Below the pieces are notes generated by a model. It was not told the DNA's origin. It saw only the letters and a list, made by a program, of their open reading frames with translations, and did no database searches. From Malus domestica (taxonomy: Eukaryota; Streptophyta; Magnoliopsida; Rosales; Rosaceae), in the NCBI RefSeq assembly GCF_042453785.1, contig NC_091675.1:54412501-54476500 (forward strand): a stretch of DNA of 64,000 nucleotides, in the 5' to 3' direction. Of the stretch, positions 16,133-28,547 are shown one piece after another (the stretch's first letter is position 1; every line of letters starts with the position of its first letter). Made by a program: the position numbers and the translations under genes.

Positions 16133-16520
16133 TATGGTTGCCAAAATGTTTCCAGTCAGCTTCTGGACTCAATGTGCTTTAATGGTCTTGGTCCTTGGCG
16201 TTCACTGAAAGTGCCAAACAATAGGTCCCAGTAGTGGAAGTAAGCTAGTCAAGTCGTCTAAAAAAAACAAGCCAAAGTTGTTTCTTGTTATCATTTACTT
16301 GGATTTTTTCCTTCTCATATTTGAATTTTCAAGAAAAAGAAACTGTGGTGGAGGTTCCTCCTATGATCCTATCCTTCTATAAATTTCCTTGTCATGTAAC
16401 AAATGGAACTCACCAAATTCGCAACTCAACACCCATCTCTCTATTTCTTTCTGCTTCTCTCTCTAGTTATATAGTTAACCATATCAGAAATGGGGGTTTT
16501 GTTGTTTCTTAAGCATTACA
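16133..16520 (+). repeat. Receptor-kinase 5' region duplicate, copy A
   Basis: Contains the receptor's upstream block ('tttccagtcagcttctgg' at 16149, 'gtggaagtaagcta', 'catttacttgga') and leader, then ATGGGGGTTTTG at 16490. The frame diverges after about five codons into TTGTTTCTTAAGC and a TA repeat, so no LRR part follows. It lacks the ~250-base insert present in copies B and C. Confidence 0.8.
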
Positions 16521-16554
16521 TATATATATATATATAATTTCAATCCGAATCACA

Positions 16555-17290
16555 GCGCATGATAAGGATATTATGGAGGGTTGGAAATATATATATATAA
16601 ATGTGTGTGTGTGGCGCATGATAAGGATATTATGGAGGGTTGCCAAATTATTTCCACTCAGCTTCTGGGATAAAGGTGCTTTAATGATCTTGGTCCTTGG
16701 TGTTCACTGACAGTGCCCAACAATAGTTCCCATTAGTGGAAGTAAGCTACTGAAGTCGTCCAAAAAACCAGTCAAAGTGGTTATCATTTACTTGGACTTT
16801 TTCCTTCTCATATTTGAATTTTCAAGAACCAGAAACTGTGATGTAAGTTTAGGGATGGGTAAACTATGTTTGGATAATCGCGGTTACCTACCTATTTAAA
16901 GTTCACGGTTAGGATTATGGGTAACTGTTTAGATGAACAAACAGTTATGGGTATAATCGTTTATCTGTGAAATTTAAATTGGCGGTTATGAGTATTACCC
17001 ACGGTTATAACAGGTATCCATCGGTTATGGGTATTACCCGTGGTTATAACGGGTATCAATTTACCCATTTAATTTAATATATGTAAAATTAAAAAAAAAT
17101 AAAAAATAAAAACCCTATGATCCTATCCTTCTATAAATTTCCTTGTCATGTAACAAATGGAACTCACCAAATTCGCAACTCAACACCCATCTCTCTATTT
17201 CTTTCTGCTTCTCTCTCTAGTTATATAGTTAACCATATCAGAAATGGGGGTTTTGTTGTTTCTTAAGCATTACATATATATATATATATA
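16555..17290 (+). repeat. Receptor-kinase 5' region duplicate, copy B
   Basis: Same order as copy A, but with a TAGGGATGGG element at 16850. The headless ATG lies at 17244, exactly 741 bases before the real ATG at 17985. The upstream block 'tttccactcagcttctggg' is at 16651 and again at 17392, the same 741-base offset. After the start codon it matches copy A (gttttgttgtttcttaagc). Confidence 0.85.
16850..17109 (+). mobile_element. hAT-like short element, family G, copy 1
   Basis: Starts TAGGGATGGGTAAA and is built of alternating 'cggttatggg' and 'ataaccg' motifs. It ends near 'atatgtaaaatta'. It is homologous to 17591-17850 and, in reverse, to 47529-47736. It is absent from the equivalent place in copy A. 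The right terminus is imprecise. Confidence 0.55.
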
Positions 17291-17296
17291 ATTTCA

Positions 17297-17984
17297 ATCC
17301 GAATCACGATATTATGGAGGGTTGGAAATATATATATATAAATGTGTGTGTGTGGCGCATGATAAGGATATTATGGAGGGTTGCCAAATTATTTCCACTC
17401 AGCTTCTGGGATAAAGGTGCTTTAATGATCTTGGTCCTTGGTGTTCACTGAAAGTGCCCAACAATAATTCCCAGTAGTGGAAGTAAGCTACTGAAGTCGT
17501 CTAAAAAACCAGTCAAAGTGGTTATCATTTACTTGGACTTTTTCCTTCTCATATTTGAATTTTCAAGAACCAGAAACTGTGATATAAGTTTAGGGATGGG
17601 TAAAATATGTTTGGATAACCGCGGTTACCTACCCATTTAAAATTCACGGTTAGGATTATGGGTAACTGTTTAGATGAACAAACAGTTATGGGTATAACCG
17701 TTTATTTGTGAAATTTAAATTGACGGTTATGAGTATTACCCACGGTTATAACAGGTATCCATCGGTTATGAGTATTATCCGTAGTTATAACGGGTATCAA
17801 TTTACCCATTTAATTTAATATATGTAAAATTAAAAAAAAATAAAAAATAAAAACCCTATGATCCTATCCTTCTATAAATTTCCTTGTCATGTAACAAATG
17901 GAACTCACCAAATTCGCCACTCAACACCCATCTCTCTATTTCTTTCTGCTTCTCTCTCTACTTATATAGTTAACCAGATCAGAA
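17297..17984 (+). promoter_or_regulatory. Upstream region and leader of the LRR receptor kinase (copy C)
   Basis: This copy leads directly into the intact gene. It shares its blocks with copies A and B, including the leader (ctataaatttccttgtcatg to ctctctctctacttatatag). A TATA-like CTATAAAT lies at about 17871-17878, some 107 bases before the ATG. It contains the second TAGGGATGGG element (17591-17850). Confidence 0.6.
17591..17850 (+). mobile_element. hAT-like short element, family G, copy 2
   Basis: Near-identical to the copy at 16850, exactly 741 bases downstream, so it was duplicated with the promoter block and not inserted independently. It lies some 100-400 bases upstream of the receptor ATG. 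Confidence 0.55.
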
Positions 17985-20900
17985 ATGGGGGTTTTGGTTG
18001 TGAAATTGATCTTAATATACTTGTTTTTCAGTGCAGTGTTCATTTGCTGTTGGAGCTCCCTGCAATCGGGACTCGGAGGGAATGCGACGGATAGGCTGGC
18101 GCTGCTTGCCATCAAAGCTCAAATAAAGCAAGATCACCATAATTACAACGTGATGAGCTCTTGGAATGAATCCATGCACTTTTGCATGTGGCATGGTGTG
18201 ACGTGCGGTCGACGGCATCGCCAAAGGGTCACTAACCTGGACCTGCAATCTCAAAATCTGGTAGGGAAACTATCCCCAAGCATCGGAAATCTAAGTTTTC
18301 TACGGGAGCTGTGGTTGCAAAATAACAGCCTCGGTCATGAAATTCCTCCACAAATTGGGAATTTGCGTAGGTTGCAGATATTGCGATTAGACGTTAACTC
18401 GTTTAGTGGCAGTATTCCACACAATTTATCACATTGCTTCAACCTTATCCTTGTGAATTTCACTCGCAACAAGCTGGTGGGTAAAATTCCTTCAGAAATT
18501 GGATTGCTGTCGAAGTTGCAAGAATTTGTGTTAAAATTTAATAATGTAACGGGACAGGTCCCTCCTTCCTTAGGGAACCTTTCATCTCTCCAGGTACTAA
18601 GTCTTTCTAGTAATAACTTGATGGGAAACATCCCCAGTTCTCTTGGCCAATTGAAAAAATTAACCTTCTTGGGATTGGGGTTAAATCGGTTGTTTGGTAG
18701 CATCCCTTCCTCCATTTATAACATGTCTTCTCTTGTTACATTTTCCATTCCAATTAACCAAATTCAAGGGAGTATTCCATCAGATATTGGCAAAAGTCTT
18801 CCTAATCTCGAAATCTTCATCGTCAACTCAAACCAACTCACTGGGTCCATACCCCCCTCAATATTCAACGTCACAAGTGTTTGGTATTTTGATGTTGGGA
18901 TTAACAACCTAATCGGACGGGTACCGAATCTCCAAAAGCTTCACAACCTCCTGCATTTCAGCATTCTAAATAATAGTATTGGAAGCGGTAAAGATGGTGA
19001 CTTAAGTTTTCTCTCGGACTTGACCAATGCCACGCAGTTACAAGCGCTGATTATTAACGACAACAATTTTGGAGGGACATTGCCCATGTCAATAGCCAAT
19101 CTCTCAACCAAACTTGAATGGTTTTGGGTTCACCGTAACCAAATATATGGAAGTATCCCATCTGGGATAGGGAACCTGGTGAGCTTGGAAACGTTGGGTT
19201 TGGGGAAAAATAGCTTCACAGGTAGCATCCCCTCTGACATGGGTAAGCTTTCAAACCTTGGAGCATTACAAATTTCCCATAACACATTATCAGGAAATAT
19301 TCCGTCTTCCTTAAGAAATTTAACCAAGTTATTCTATCTTGAATTGGATGGAAATCATCTTGAGGGCAGCATTCCTTCAAGCCTAGGGGAATGCCATTGG
19401 TTGCAATCGTTGTCTGTTTCTTATAACCTCCTAAATGGCACAATACCCAAACAAGTTTTTAGACTCCCCTCCTTATCGATTTCTTTGGACTTGTCTAATA
19501 ACCTCTTCACAGGTTTCCTTCCCCCGGAAGTTGGGAATTTCCATAGTCTAAGTAAATTGGATCTTTCTGATAACATGTTATCTGGAGAACTCCCCAGCAG
19601 CCTTGGTGGTTGTGAGAGTTTAGAAGTCCTGCATTTGCAAGGAAACTTCTTCAACGGGTCCATTCCTTTGTCTATGAGTTCATTGAGAGGGATTCAAGAT
19701 CTAGACCTTTCTCGCAATAATTTTTCAGGGGAAATTCCGCATTTTTTAGAAGGCTTTAGAATCCTAAATAATCTGAACTTATCATTCAATCAATTTTGGG
19801 GAGAGGTACCAACTGGAGGTGTTTTCAAAAATGCGAGTGCTATTTCAGTTGTTGGCAACACTAATCTGTGCAGCCCTATTGCTAATTTAAAGCTTCCCAA
19901 GTGCAAGTCTAAAGAGACCAACAAACAAAGGTTGTCTCGTAGCTTGAAACTAGTACTCCCTTTAGTATTTGGACTTACTCTTCTAGGAATAGCCATGGTG
20001 TTCTCCTATTTCTTTCTTTGTTCGTCAAGGAAGAAAAGGAAAGAAATTTCATTGAACACTTTGGGGAACACTATTTTGCAAGTGTCATATGCTACTCTAC
20101 TCAAAGCTACTGACGGGTTCTCAGAGACTAATTTAATTGGTGCTGGTAGTTTTGGGTCTGTGTACAAAGGAGTTCTTGATGAGGATGATAAAGCTCAACT
20201 TGTTGCTGTGAAGATGTTTAACTTGTTACGCCATGGAGCTTCGAGGAGTTTCATAGCCGAATGTGAAGCTTTGAGAAATATTAGGCACCGAAATCTCGTC
20301 AAGATTATAACCGTGTGTTCAAGTGTTGATTTTCATGGTAATGATTTCAAGGCTCTAGTTTATGAGTTCATGGACAACGGGAGCTTAGATGAGTGGCTGC
20401 ATCCACCTACTGGAACTGAAGAGTTAAGAGATCATGTACCCAAGAAGTTAAGTCTTCTTCAGAGGCTAGAAATTGCCATTGGTGTTGCTTGTGCACTGGA
20501 TTATCTTCATAATCATTGTGAAACGCCAATAGTTCATTGTGATCTCAAGCCAAGCAACGTTCTATTGGACAACGAATTGACTGGCCATGTTTCTGACTTT
20601 GGATTAGCAAGGTTTCTCTCACAAGTAACGAGTAATGTTTCAGCAAATCAGAGTCAGACAAGTTCTGTTGGAATAAGAGGAACGGTTGGTTATGCAGCTC
20701 CAGGTATATATATGTTAGATATATACTTCATTATATTTCCTTTTTTATTTTGGAGTATTTAATTTACAAAATTTAAACTGAACTATTTATACACAAATGT
20801 GATGTTTGAATTGTAGAGTATGGCATGGGGAGTGAGGTGTCAACGAATGGTGATGTCTACAGCTTTGGCATTCTCTTGTTGGAGATGTTTACAGGGAAGA

Positions 20901-21184
20901 GACCTACTGACAACATGTTTGGTGATATCTTGAACCTTCATAATTTTGTCAAGATGGCTCTCCCCGGACGAGTTACTGAGATTGCAGACGCATCACTTCT
21001 TCAAGGAGGCACAAACGAGAATCCCAGTCAATGCAGTGCGAGAATTCATAAAGTTGAGGTGTGCTTGAGTTCAATATTTAGAAATGGAATTGCTTGTTCT
21101 GTTGAATCCGCAACTGATCGACTAAAGAATATCAATGAAGTTGCATATGAACTTCATTCCATTAGGAATACTTTTCTAGGATAG
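17985..21184 (+). CDS. LRR receptor-like kinase, non-RD (LRR-XII, EFR/XA21-like)
   Basis: Two exons, 17985-20703 and 20817-21184, give 1028 residues. The intron is GT-AG, splitting the Glu codon of GYAAPE. Order: signal peptide (about 1-30), LRRNT cap (to ~90, with [15 protein letters not shown]), about 22 LRRs of the NL..L.L..N.L.G.IP type, a juxtamembrane cap, one membrane segment (about 656-678), then kinase. Kinase motifs: GAGSFGSV (719-726), catalytic lysine in AVKMF (K743), HCDLKPSN (851-858), DFG (871-873). The HRD arginine is cysteine, so this is a non-RD kinase, the class of EFR, XA21 and FLS2 that senses microbial patterns. Expected at the plasma membrane; the ligand cannot be read from sequence. 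Two decapitated 5' copies lie just upstream, and a kinase relic at 15.6 kb hints at a former cluster. Confidence 0.93.
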
Positions 21185-21570
21185 AAACTCTTTTTTATGT
21201 GCTTTTGTGATAAGAGAAATTTCATGTACTACTTGTGAAGTCTAGCTTTTTTGTTACCACAGTAGATGTCGAAGTTTGCAATGCAAATAATCACCAATGA
21301 GGTTCATTGTGTGAAGAGTGTATTACTACTTCTTGTACTTGGTATTTTTATGTAATATTCACATCGATTAAAGTTTAGTTCGTGCCACAAAATTGTCTCC
21401 TCCAATTTGCATGCATGCAGTAGGTGACTGACTCTCAAATAATTGTAGTTACCAAGCAAATTAAATACCATTAATTAAGATCTTAAAAATTCTTTAATTA
21501 TCTCTCTATTTTACTTTTGCAATTAGGAAATTTTCCCCTTTTGCATACAATATTATAGGAATATTTTTGT
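21185..21570 (+). other. Receptor kinase 3' UTR and spacer
   Basis: AT-rich sequence after the TAG. No further gene is seen. A poly(A) site could not be fixed. Confidence 0.4.
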
Positions 21571-21572
21571 TC

Positions 21573-21722
21573 TCCACACTCAAGTGATAGTGATGCTCAC
21601 TACTTTATTTCTCACCGTTATATAAGTTTAATACCTTGAATATGCACAAATCTCAAAATTTAAACTTATACGACGGTAATGAATAAGATGGTAAGCATTA
21701 CCACTACTTGAGGGTGATGACT
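21573..21722. mobile_element. MITE-like inverted repeat
   Basis: The left arm 'cactcaagtgatagtgatgctcac...ttatataagttta' pairs with the complement of 'taaacttatacgacggtaatg...accactacttgagggtg'. It is about 150 bases and non-coding. The target duplication was not resolved. Confidence 0.6.
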
Positions 21723-22043
21723 AAAAATCACCCCAATAATATTAGTTAAGTTGGTGTGGTAGTTGGTCTTTAGAAAAGAAGAATCTGGGTACTTCGGCCG
21801 TTTCGCAGAAGAAAAAGAAAGGGGCATTTGGTGTTTGGACAGACACAGTGATGGTGCTAGCTACCTGCTTCTTGGTGTTTTTAAAAGAAAATAAAAGAAT
21901 GAGAAAGGGCTAATTTGCACCCTTTGGATATTATGATGCCAATTTGCTTGGTTGAGAAACTCATGGCTTTTCTAATGGAGATTGCGTAAAGGTGCAAACA
22001 ATTTGTTTGTGGTTGTGCAAAATAGGTTTCATACTAGAAAAAA

Positions 22044-22073
22044 CTAGCAAAAATGCCCGCGCATTGCTGCGGG
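22044..22073 (-). mobile_element. Helitron-like 3' terminus
   Basis: On the minus strand the sequence reads CCCGCAGCAATGCGCGGG, then CATTTTTG, then CTAG followed by T. A short GC-rich hairpin (CGCA-GCAA-TGCG core) about ten bases before CTAG|T is the hallmark of Helitron 3' ends. The element body would lie to the right. Its 5' end was not found. Confidence 0.55.
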
Positions 22074-22079
22074 ACTTGA

Positions 22080-24540
22080 ATGCACCAGCCTTAACCACAT
22101 GAATAAGACATTTAACCTGAAAAAAAAATTCAACATAATCATGAATGAACAAAAGTGATAGATGAGTGAAAAGTATCGGTAAGATGAGCAATTCGGCTTT
22201 TATATCTATTCAACCAAGCTGATTACAAAAGATACAGTTGCAAAAAAATGCTCTGTTTCCTAAGATACAGAAGCAACATGCATTTAACACTTATATTGCC
22301 CTTCAAGTTAAGATGGCAAAATATATGTCCTGCAGGCCAATCACGTGTTTTAACAGCTAAACAAAATAGCAAAAAAAATGTTGGTCTTGTTTCAGCATCT
22401 AATCTTTCAAGCACTAATGTATGGATTAATGTGAAATATCTAAGATCCTATTTGTTTTTTATTGACTGATGCTTCAACATCATCCACCTAATTCATATCA
22501 TATCCATAGATACCTGAGAACGCTTATTCCCACCACCATTGCGTTGTTAATTTTAATAAATGGATCATTTTCGATACTCTCAGGTCATCGGATCTCAGTA
22601 CAAAAAATGGCTAAATATTGTTTAGGTTCAAAACAAATGCAAGTGTCATTACAATAGCACTAACCCTTTGTAATTTTCAACACCGCAATCCTCCTAACTC
22701 AATAAGTAACAGTCTAATTCTTTCTTAACCAAAACTAAGCCGAAAATTGTCAATCCCATAACCGACTTTGAAAACAACTCCAAATTCTCATTTCCAAATT
22801 GAATTTCCAATTCCCACCAAACTTTCCGAGCATCCAAACAGAGGATAGCCAGAAAACCCAACACATGCAGAACTCGATACGATTCAATATTACCCAAATG
22901 AGGGAATTCGATGATCATTACAGCCACATTTCAATGCAATCTATCCTTTTAACAAATCCAATTGTCATTTGTTCACATTAACTTCAATTTTTCCAATTTA
23001 TAACATATAAATGAAAACAACTACATATCAAAAAAAAGGAGGAACAATAAAACGAATAACAGAAAGTTAGAAACAAATGCATAAATGGATAGATGGTGTT
23101 TTAGAGAAATGTTCTATTTTGATATTCAACACACAAAATTTCAAATCTAAAGTATTTAGCATATTTAAACATGAAAGATCGCTAATTGCATGAACTAATT
23201 AAGATTAGAAAAATGGATTCAAGTAGATAACTGATTAAAATTGAGAACGAAATTGATCAACAAAGTTGGGGCTGGTCTTTGGAAAACGAAAGTTGATCCG
23301 ATTGTTCCATTGTGTTCACTCCAAAAACTACACTTTTCAACTTTAAAATGCAGGAAAATGAATATCTTGACAGAAATTTCAAAGAGGATAATTAAATCAC
23401 AAAAATGTAAGTACAATGCATGGATCCGCACCTGGCAATCAAGAAGGGAGAAAGAAGCCATCGCAAAGCAGGTAACTGACTTAGTAAATCTGTGCTATCA
23501 AGTTACTTGGTTTTCTGTAGAAACAAATCAAATATATTAGATCCTTTATTCTTAACAGCATCATAGAACTGATCATTTATATCATCTGAAAATAGTAAAA
23601 AAACAAAACATACAGTTAAAAACCATTTGAGAAACATAAGCAAGCCTTTGGTTATTAGATTCCCGGTAGGCAAAGCACAAAAAATTACACACAACGGAAC
23701 TATTGAAACTTTAAAACTTACTTCCCAAATTAGGTTCTCTGACTGGCAAATGGCCAAATTGGATTTATATTATCATTTCAAACACTGCAATGCCTGAGTT
23801 TTTTTTTTTCTAGACATTCTAATTAATCATTATTTAACAGAAGAATACAATTCATAGGACAATAATTAGATAAAACAGGAGAATCATTAGAATCGTTTCT
23901 AAGTCAACTAATATCCTATTTGGGTTGGAATCAATTGTATGCAAATGAAACTATTATAACTGAATATAGACAGTATAATGGAAGGATTTCCTCACCATTT
24001 TAGTAAATAATAATTGTGAAAGAGAGATATCTTAAATTCGATTATCGCCAAAGGTAAATTTGGACATCATTATTGCTAGCCCATTATGAGGCTAAGTTCA
24101 CCCTCTCTTCTTTAGTGTAAAAAATATTGTTTGTTCATAAATAAAAACTACTTGATATAGAATAGGAAATGAAATAGCACTGTGGTTGAACTTAAGCTCC
24201 GTTTGGGAAAGTGGGCTCTTAGAAATCCGAGTCTGCAATCGGAAATGTTCTAGTAATGTTTGAATAAAATACAACTAAAGATATTATTTGAATAAAATAT
24301 AACAACAAAAAACTAATAAGAATATTACGTACCATAAACTTAATCACCACCTAAAACTATAAGAATAATTGAATAAAATATAACTATGATATAGTTGTAA
24401 TGCACTTTCAATAATGAAAAAGAAAGTTACTTTCACAATCAATTTTTTTTTTTTTTTGTTTTTGTTTTTTTGTTTTTTGTCTCTTGTGTGTATTGAACTA
24501 AAATACCTTAATAAATTCTATATCATCTACCTATCAGTTG
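22080..24540. other. AT-rich region without a recognised gene
   Basis: Short open frames only, with no motif or splice-consistent exon chain. It may be the body of the Helitron whose 3' end is at 22044 (inference). Confidence 0.35.
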
Positions 24541-24544
24541 ATAA

Positions 24545-26689
24545 TAAATCCTACCAAATGTAATTACTGGATTACAGCGTCACTCCCAAGCATCACCTGC
24601 AGTGAGCCTACCAGCTGAAGCTCCTAATGAATTAGAAAAACTCCTCACTTTTGGATTCATTGCAACCACATCATTGAAAAGCAAATAAACTTGTGCAGGT
24701 TCAATAAAATCTTGAGTTTATGTATACAGAGACAGAGAGTGTGAATATTGGTGCTTACATGATCATAGTCATCCGAATAACAGTGTTGCAGAATAAAGCA
24801 CCCAAAGTTAGAAGTAGGCAAGAAAACATTCAAGTTGCAACTTAATCACAGAGACTGTCAATTGATTGCAACACGATATGGTAACCAGTCAAAAGAGAAT
24901 CAATGTGTCATAGTCATAGCAATGGACCAATGTTAAAAGCGCATAATTTTTCAAGTAGCGGTAGAACAAGTGGAAGCTAAGGAGCTGACCTTATGATAGA
25001 TGGATGGTTTGAACAATTCCTACACATGTATATTATAAGAACCTGCGTCTTAGGCTTATTATTCTGAAGCCACTTCAAAGATCCCAAGGCAGAAAGGGAT
25101 ATACTCAATACCTGAAATAAGAAAGGGAACATGAACTTATTAACAGAGGAGCAAATTTACTCCATATCCAAATCAAATAAGTAGAAACTCCGAATTTTGT
25201 TAGTCCAGTTCAAGAAAACAAAATAACATATGCATCCTATAGGATATGTGAGTTTCAGCACCTCCGCGGGGGGCAGGGGGTGGATATAACATCATATTTG
25301 CATTTGTATAACATGTACAACAAAAAAAAAATGATGTATACATAGTTACACATACACACACAAATATATAATTATCAATATGCAAGGAGGAAGCAGAGAG
25401 AGTACTGTTCTCTTAAAAATAGGAAATCCGATTCAGAAATACATTATTTGCATATGAAGCACCAAATCTAATAAAAAAGGTCGTACCCAGTGCACAAGGC
25501 TCCCGCTTTACGCAGGGTCTGGGAGAGGTGAATGTCGGCTAGCCTTACCCCTATTTATGGAGAGGCTGCTCCCAAGTCTCGAACCCGAGACCTACCGCTC
25601 ATGGGCGAAGGCACTTGCCATCGCACCAAGTGCGACCTCTTAAGCACCAAATCTAATAAAACAGTAAAATACACAACAGCATGTTAAAGCACCCAAACCA
25701 AGAGCTTTACCGACTCTCCCTCCCTGCCCTTTGATTTATCAATCTAAATATTTATTAGGAGTCAAAATTATTACTCACTTAAAACAATGAGTACATTCTA
25801 ATCCAACAAATACTAAAACAGAATAGTACCAGCATAATGACTTGGCACGTTAACCTTTAGACATCTAAAATATTATATAATTTCCAATAGGTCACTACAA
25901 ATTTTAGGGGCTCATAAACTATTAGCCTAATCTTTTTCTTTCGTCTTGGCCTATAAATATTAAAACGCAACCAACTCTTCAACATCGAAAATGAGAAGAT
26001 GACTGATTTCTTTATAAGAAAAGTCAATAGCCTTCCAATTGGCCAATGCTTATCCAATAACACAAATATATTCGTATTGAACTATGATATGACAGCGTAA
26101 GTTTTAAGCATATAAATTAAATTTGTAGTAAAAATCGTAGGCAAATGAAGAACAATGTTATCTTTCTTAACGAAAAATTTATCATAACCTTCTGCTTGCA
26201 AAGCATCCTCTGGTTCTTTTTTGTCTTCAGCATCTACAGTTTTTAGAGCCAGGTTTTGCAGTGTCTGCATTCAACTATATAGGGTTTAAAAATTTTCAGT
26301 TAGACGGTAAGGAGAAACGTAATGAAATGCTCCAAGGGATAAACCCCAGCAAGCAATAGAGTATATTTTGAATGCAAAATGGCAATTAGAAGTCATAAGT
26401 ACCTTAAAAACACAGTTCTGAAATGCAAACAGTCCCATATAAGGGTAAGAAAATTATTAGAGTGGAGAACATAGTACTCACTAAAAAACATTTTAGTTCT
26501 TTAAGAAAAATAAAGCAGGGTTCAAAAAGGATAATGAAGCATACCAGTAGGTTCCCAATATCACATAATGATTTCTTTCTTGGTCCAAGATTGTCATTCG
26601 ATTCTGCCGGCTTCTGAACTAAAGCATTCTGAAGTAGCATTGCACCTTAGGAAGCCACTGAGCTATCCTTCTCCACTTCAGTTGTATCT
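24545..26689 (-). pseudogene. Decayed multi-exon gene relic, source unknown
   Basis: Several minus-strand exon-like pieces keep splice signals. 26689-26544: from ...CTCAG|ATACAACTGAAG to a GTATGC donor, reading ESNDNLGPRKKSLCDIGN but with an in-frame TAA after DSSVAS. About 26265-26190: TGCAG|ACACTGCAAAAC to GTTATG, reading LALKTVDAEDKKEPEDALQ. About 25112-25045: TTCAG|GTATTGAG to GTTCTT, reading LSALGSLKWLQNNKPKTQ. About 24700-24580: open to a TGA, ending GASAGRLTAGDAWE. The family is not recognised. The stop and the decayed spacing argue for a captured or dead gene. Confidence 0.4.
25477..25641 (-). mobile_element. Full-length tRNA-derived SINE
   Basis: On the minus strand it starts GGTCGCACTTGGTGCGATGG (A-box-like) and then GGTTCGAGAC (B box), the RNA polymerase III promoter of a tRNA-type head. 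The body runs to GGGTACGACC plus a short T-rich tail. An exact 20-base target duplication, aagcaccaaatctaataaaa, flanks it (25457-25476 and 25642-25661). The body matches 8858-8966 and 51486-51582. Confidence 0.9.
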
Positions 26690-28547
26690 GAGCAGTTCAA
26701 AATGCCATAAGCCGTCTCTAATTGTGACAACTCATTCAACTTAATTTGGTTGTCATTTATAGCCTAAATCAAACTAAAACTTTATCCTGCGAAATCAAGG
26801 AAAACTACATGTGTCTGATTTCATGTCAACACCTCAACTTCTATCGCACCAATTAAACTACTACAACATACTGTCAAAGTGAACATGGAAATTCATATAC
26901 CATTTGACAATACCAAATCAAGCAATTTCTAAAGACCAGAAACATCCTAGAAAGCAGAAACCCTATTTCATATGCATTAACAGAAACAATAACTTCTGTC
27001 AGTGCATTCAAACCAAACCCATAAATCAATTCCTAAAATCAACTACAAATCACAAAGTTACCCAAAAAAAATCCCGCAAAGAACCAAAATACCTGAAAAT
27101 TACTATATTAGCACTCCCTCCACCCCAAAATCAGAAAATTTGAAATTAGAATTTGATAACATTGTACGTAGAAAGCAAGGAATTGATTATTTAGGTGGGT
27201 TCCCATGACAGTAATGAGCTTGCAGAGACCATATTCATACATGATCATGATTAGTTAATTGTCCAGTCCCCCAATTTAACTGTTGTTACATGCATGAGAT
27301 CAAATTAGACCTGGGAAGTGGGAAACATACATAATTTGAATACTAATTAGGAGATAAACAAACAAATTCATAATCAATCAAGTTATGAAGGTCCTAAATC
27401 CTAATCCCATGACTCCATTTTCTTTCCCAAATTTTCCAGCAACCAAACAGACCCCAACCTAACCCTAATCAACAAATTTTCCCAGATGAAATAAGAAATA
27501 AAGGATGAATTAGAAGCTTTTAGCATAGAGTTTACCTCAACAGTGAATTTTTTTAATGGAAATTGAAGCTTCAACGATGAGTGGGTAATTTTAGAGAGAG
27601 AATCAAGCAGCTGAAGAGCACAGCCGCAGTTCCATCAAGTAACACGACCATCCAAGCAAATACAATTGTAATAGGGATTAGAACAAATAAACCAATCATC
27701 CATTTTGAATGTCGTTTGGAACAAATACACCGACTACTCAATTTTCTCAAGCTTTATCTAAATAGACAGATACAGATACGTGCACAAAACAGAAAAAAGC
27801 TCAGTTCCATTCTAAAGCTTAAACCACCAAATAAATACTTAGTTATTCAACTTTGCATAAATCAACAGATAAAAGATACGCACATAAAAAAGAAAGAAAC
27901 TCAGTTCCAATATAAGCTAAAATGAACAAAAGTTAATCATATATTTAAAATCCAAGCATCAAAGCTTCACAAATATAAATAAAAAAAAGGTAGATAACTA
28001 ATTAGGCTTTGAAAAAAAAAATGATGGCACATAACTATATACCTCAAAACATCAAGGAACCAACTTCTTCCTCCAACGATCGAAATTTCTGAAATTTGCA
28101 AAAAGTAAATCCATTAGCAACCCTAAGACTTTCAAATTTAAAGACGAAATCTAATGAAATTTTAGCTAAATGAGCAAAGACACACCAAAAAACCAAAAAC
28201 AAAAAAACAAAACAAAACAAAAAAAATTTAGGAATATTTTGAATCTAACACAACTAATTTGGTTCAGCGAGGAATACAAAAGTTCAAGGCCTAGGTGAAA
28301 TGCTGAGTAAATTGCAAGGGCTCAGTACCAAGGCCATAATGGAACAGTAATGTCATGGAACCTACAATTACTTCAATACAATTGGATGTAAAAGCAAATT
28401 AAATTTGTTCAATCTTATAATAAAGAACTAAGTGCAGGAATAACTTTTGTGGCTCAATGGCGTGAGAAGCAAATAACCAACTTTATATATCACAGTTTAA
28501 ATTTCTCCTATTGCTGAAATCGAAGCTGACCAACCTACCCAATACAT
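26690..28547. other. AT-rich region without a recognised gene
   Basis: A-rich on the plus strand, with short open frames of biased lysine/asparagine composition that are not credible proteins. One possible minus-strand exon edge, ACTGTTGAG|GTAAAC, lies near 27535. Confidence 0.35.

Noticed and set aside
26904..27925. Lysine/asparagine-rich plus-strand frames
   Set aside because: Composition follows local A-richness; there are no motifs, good starts or splice links.
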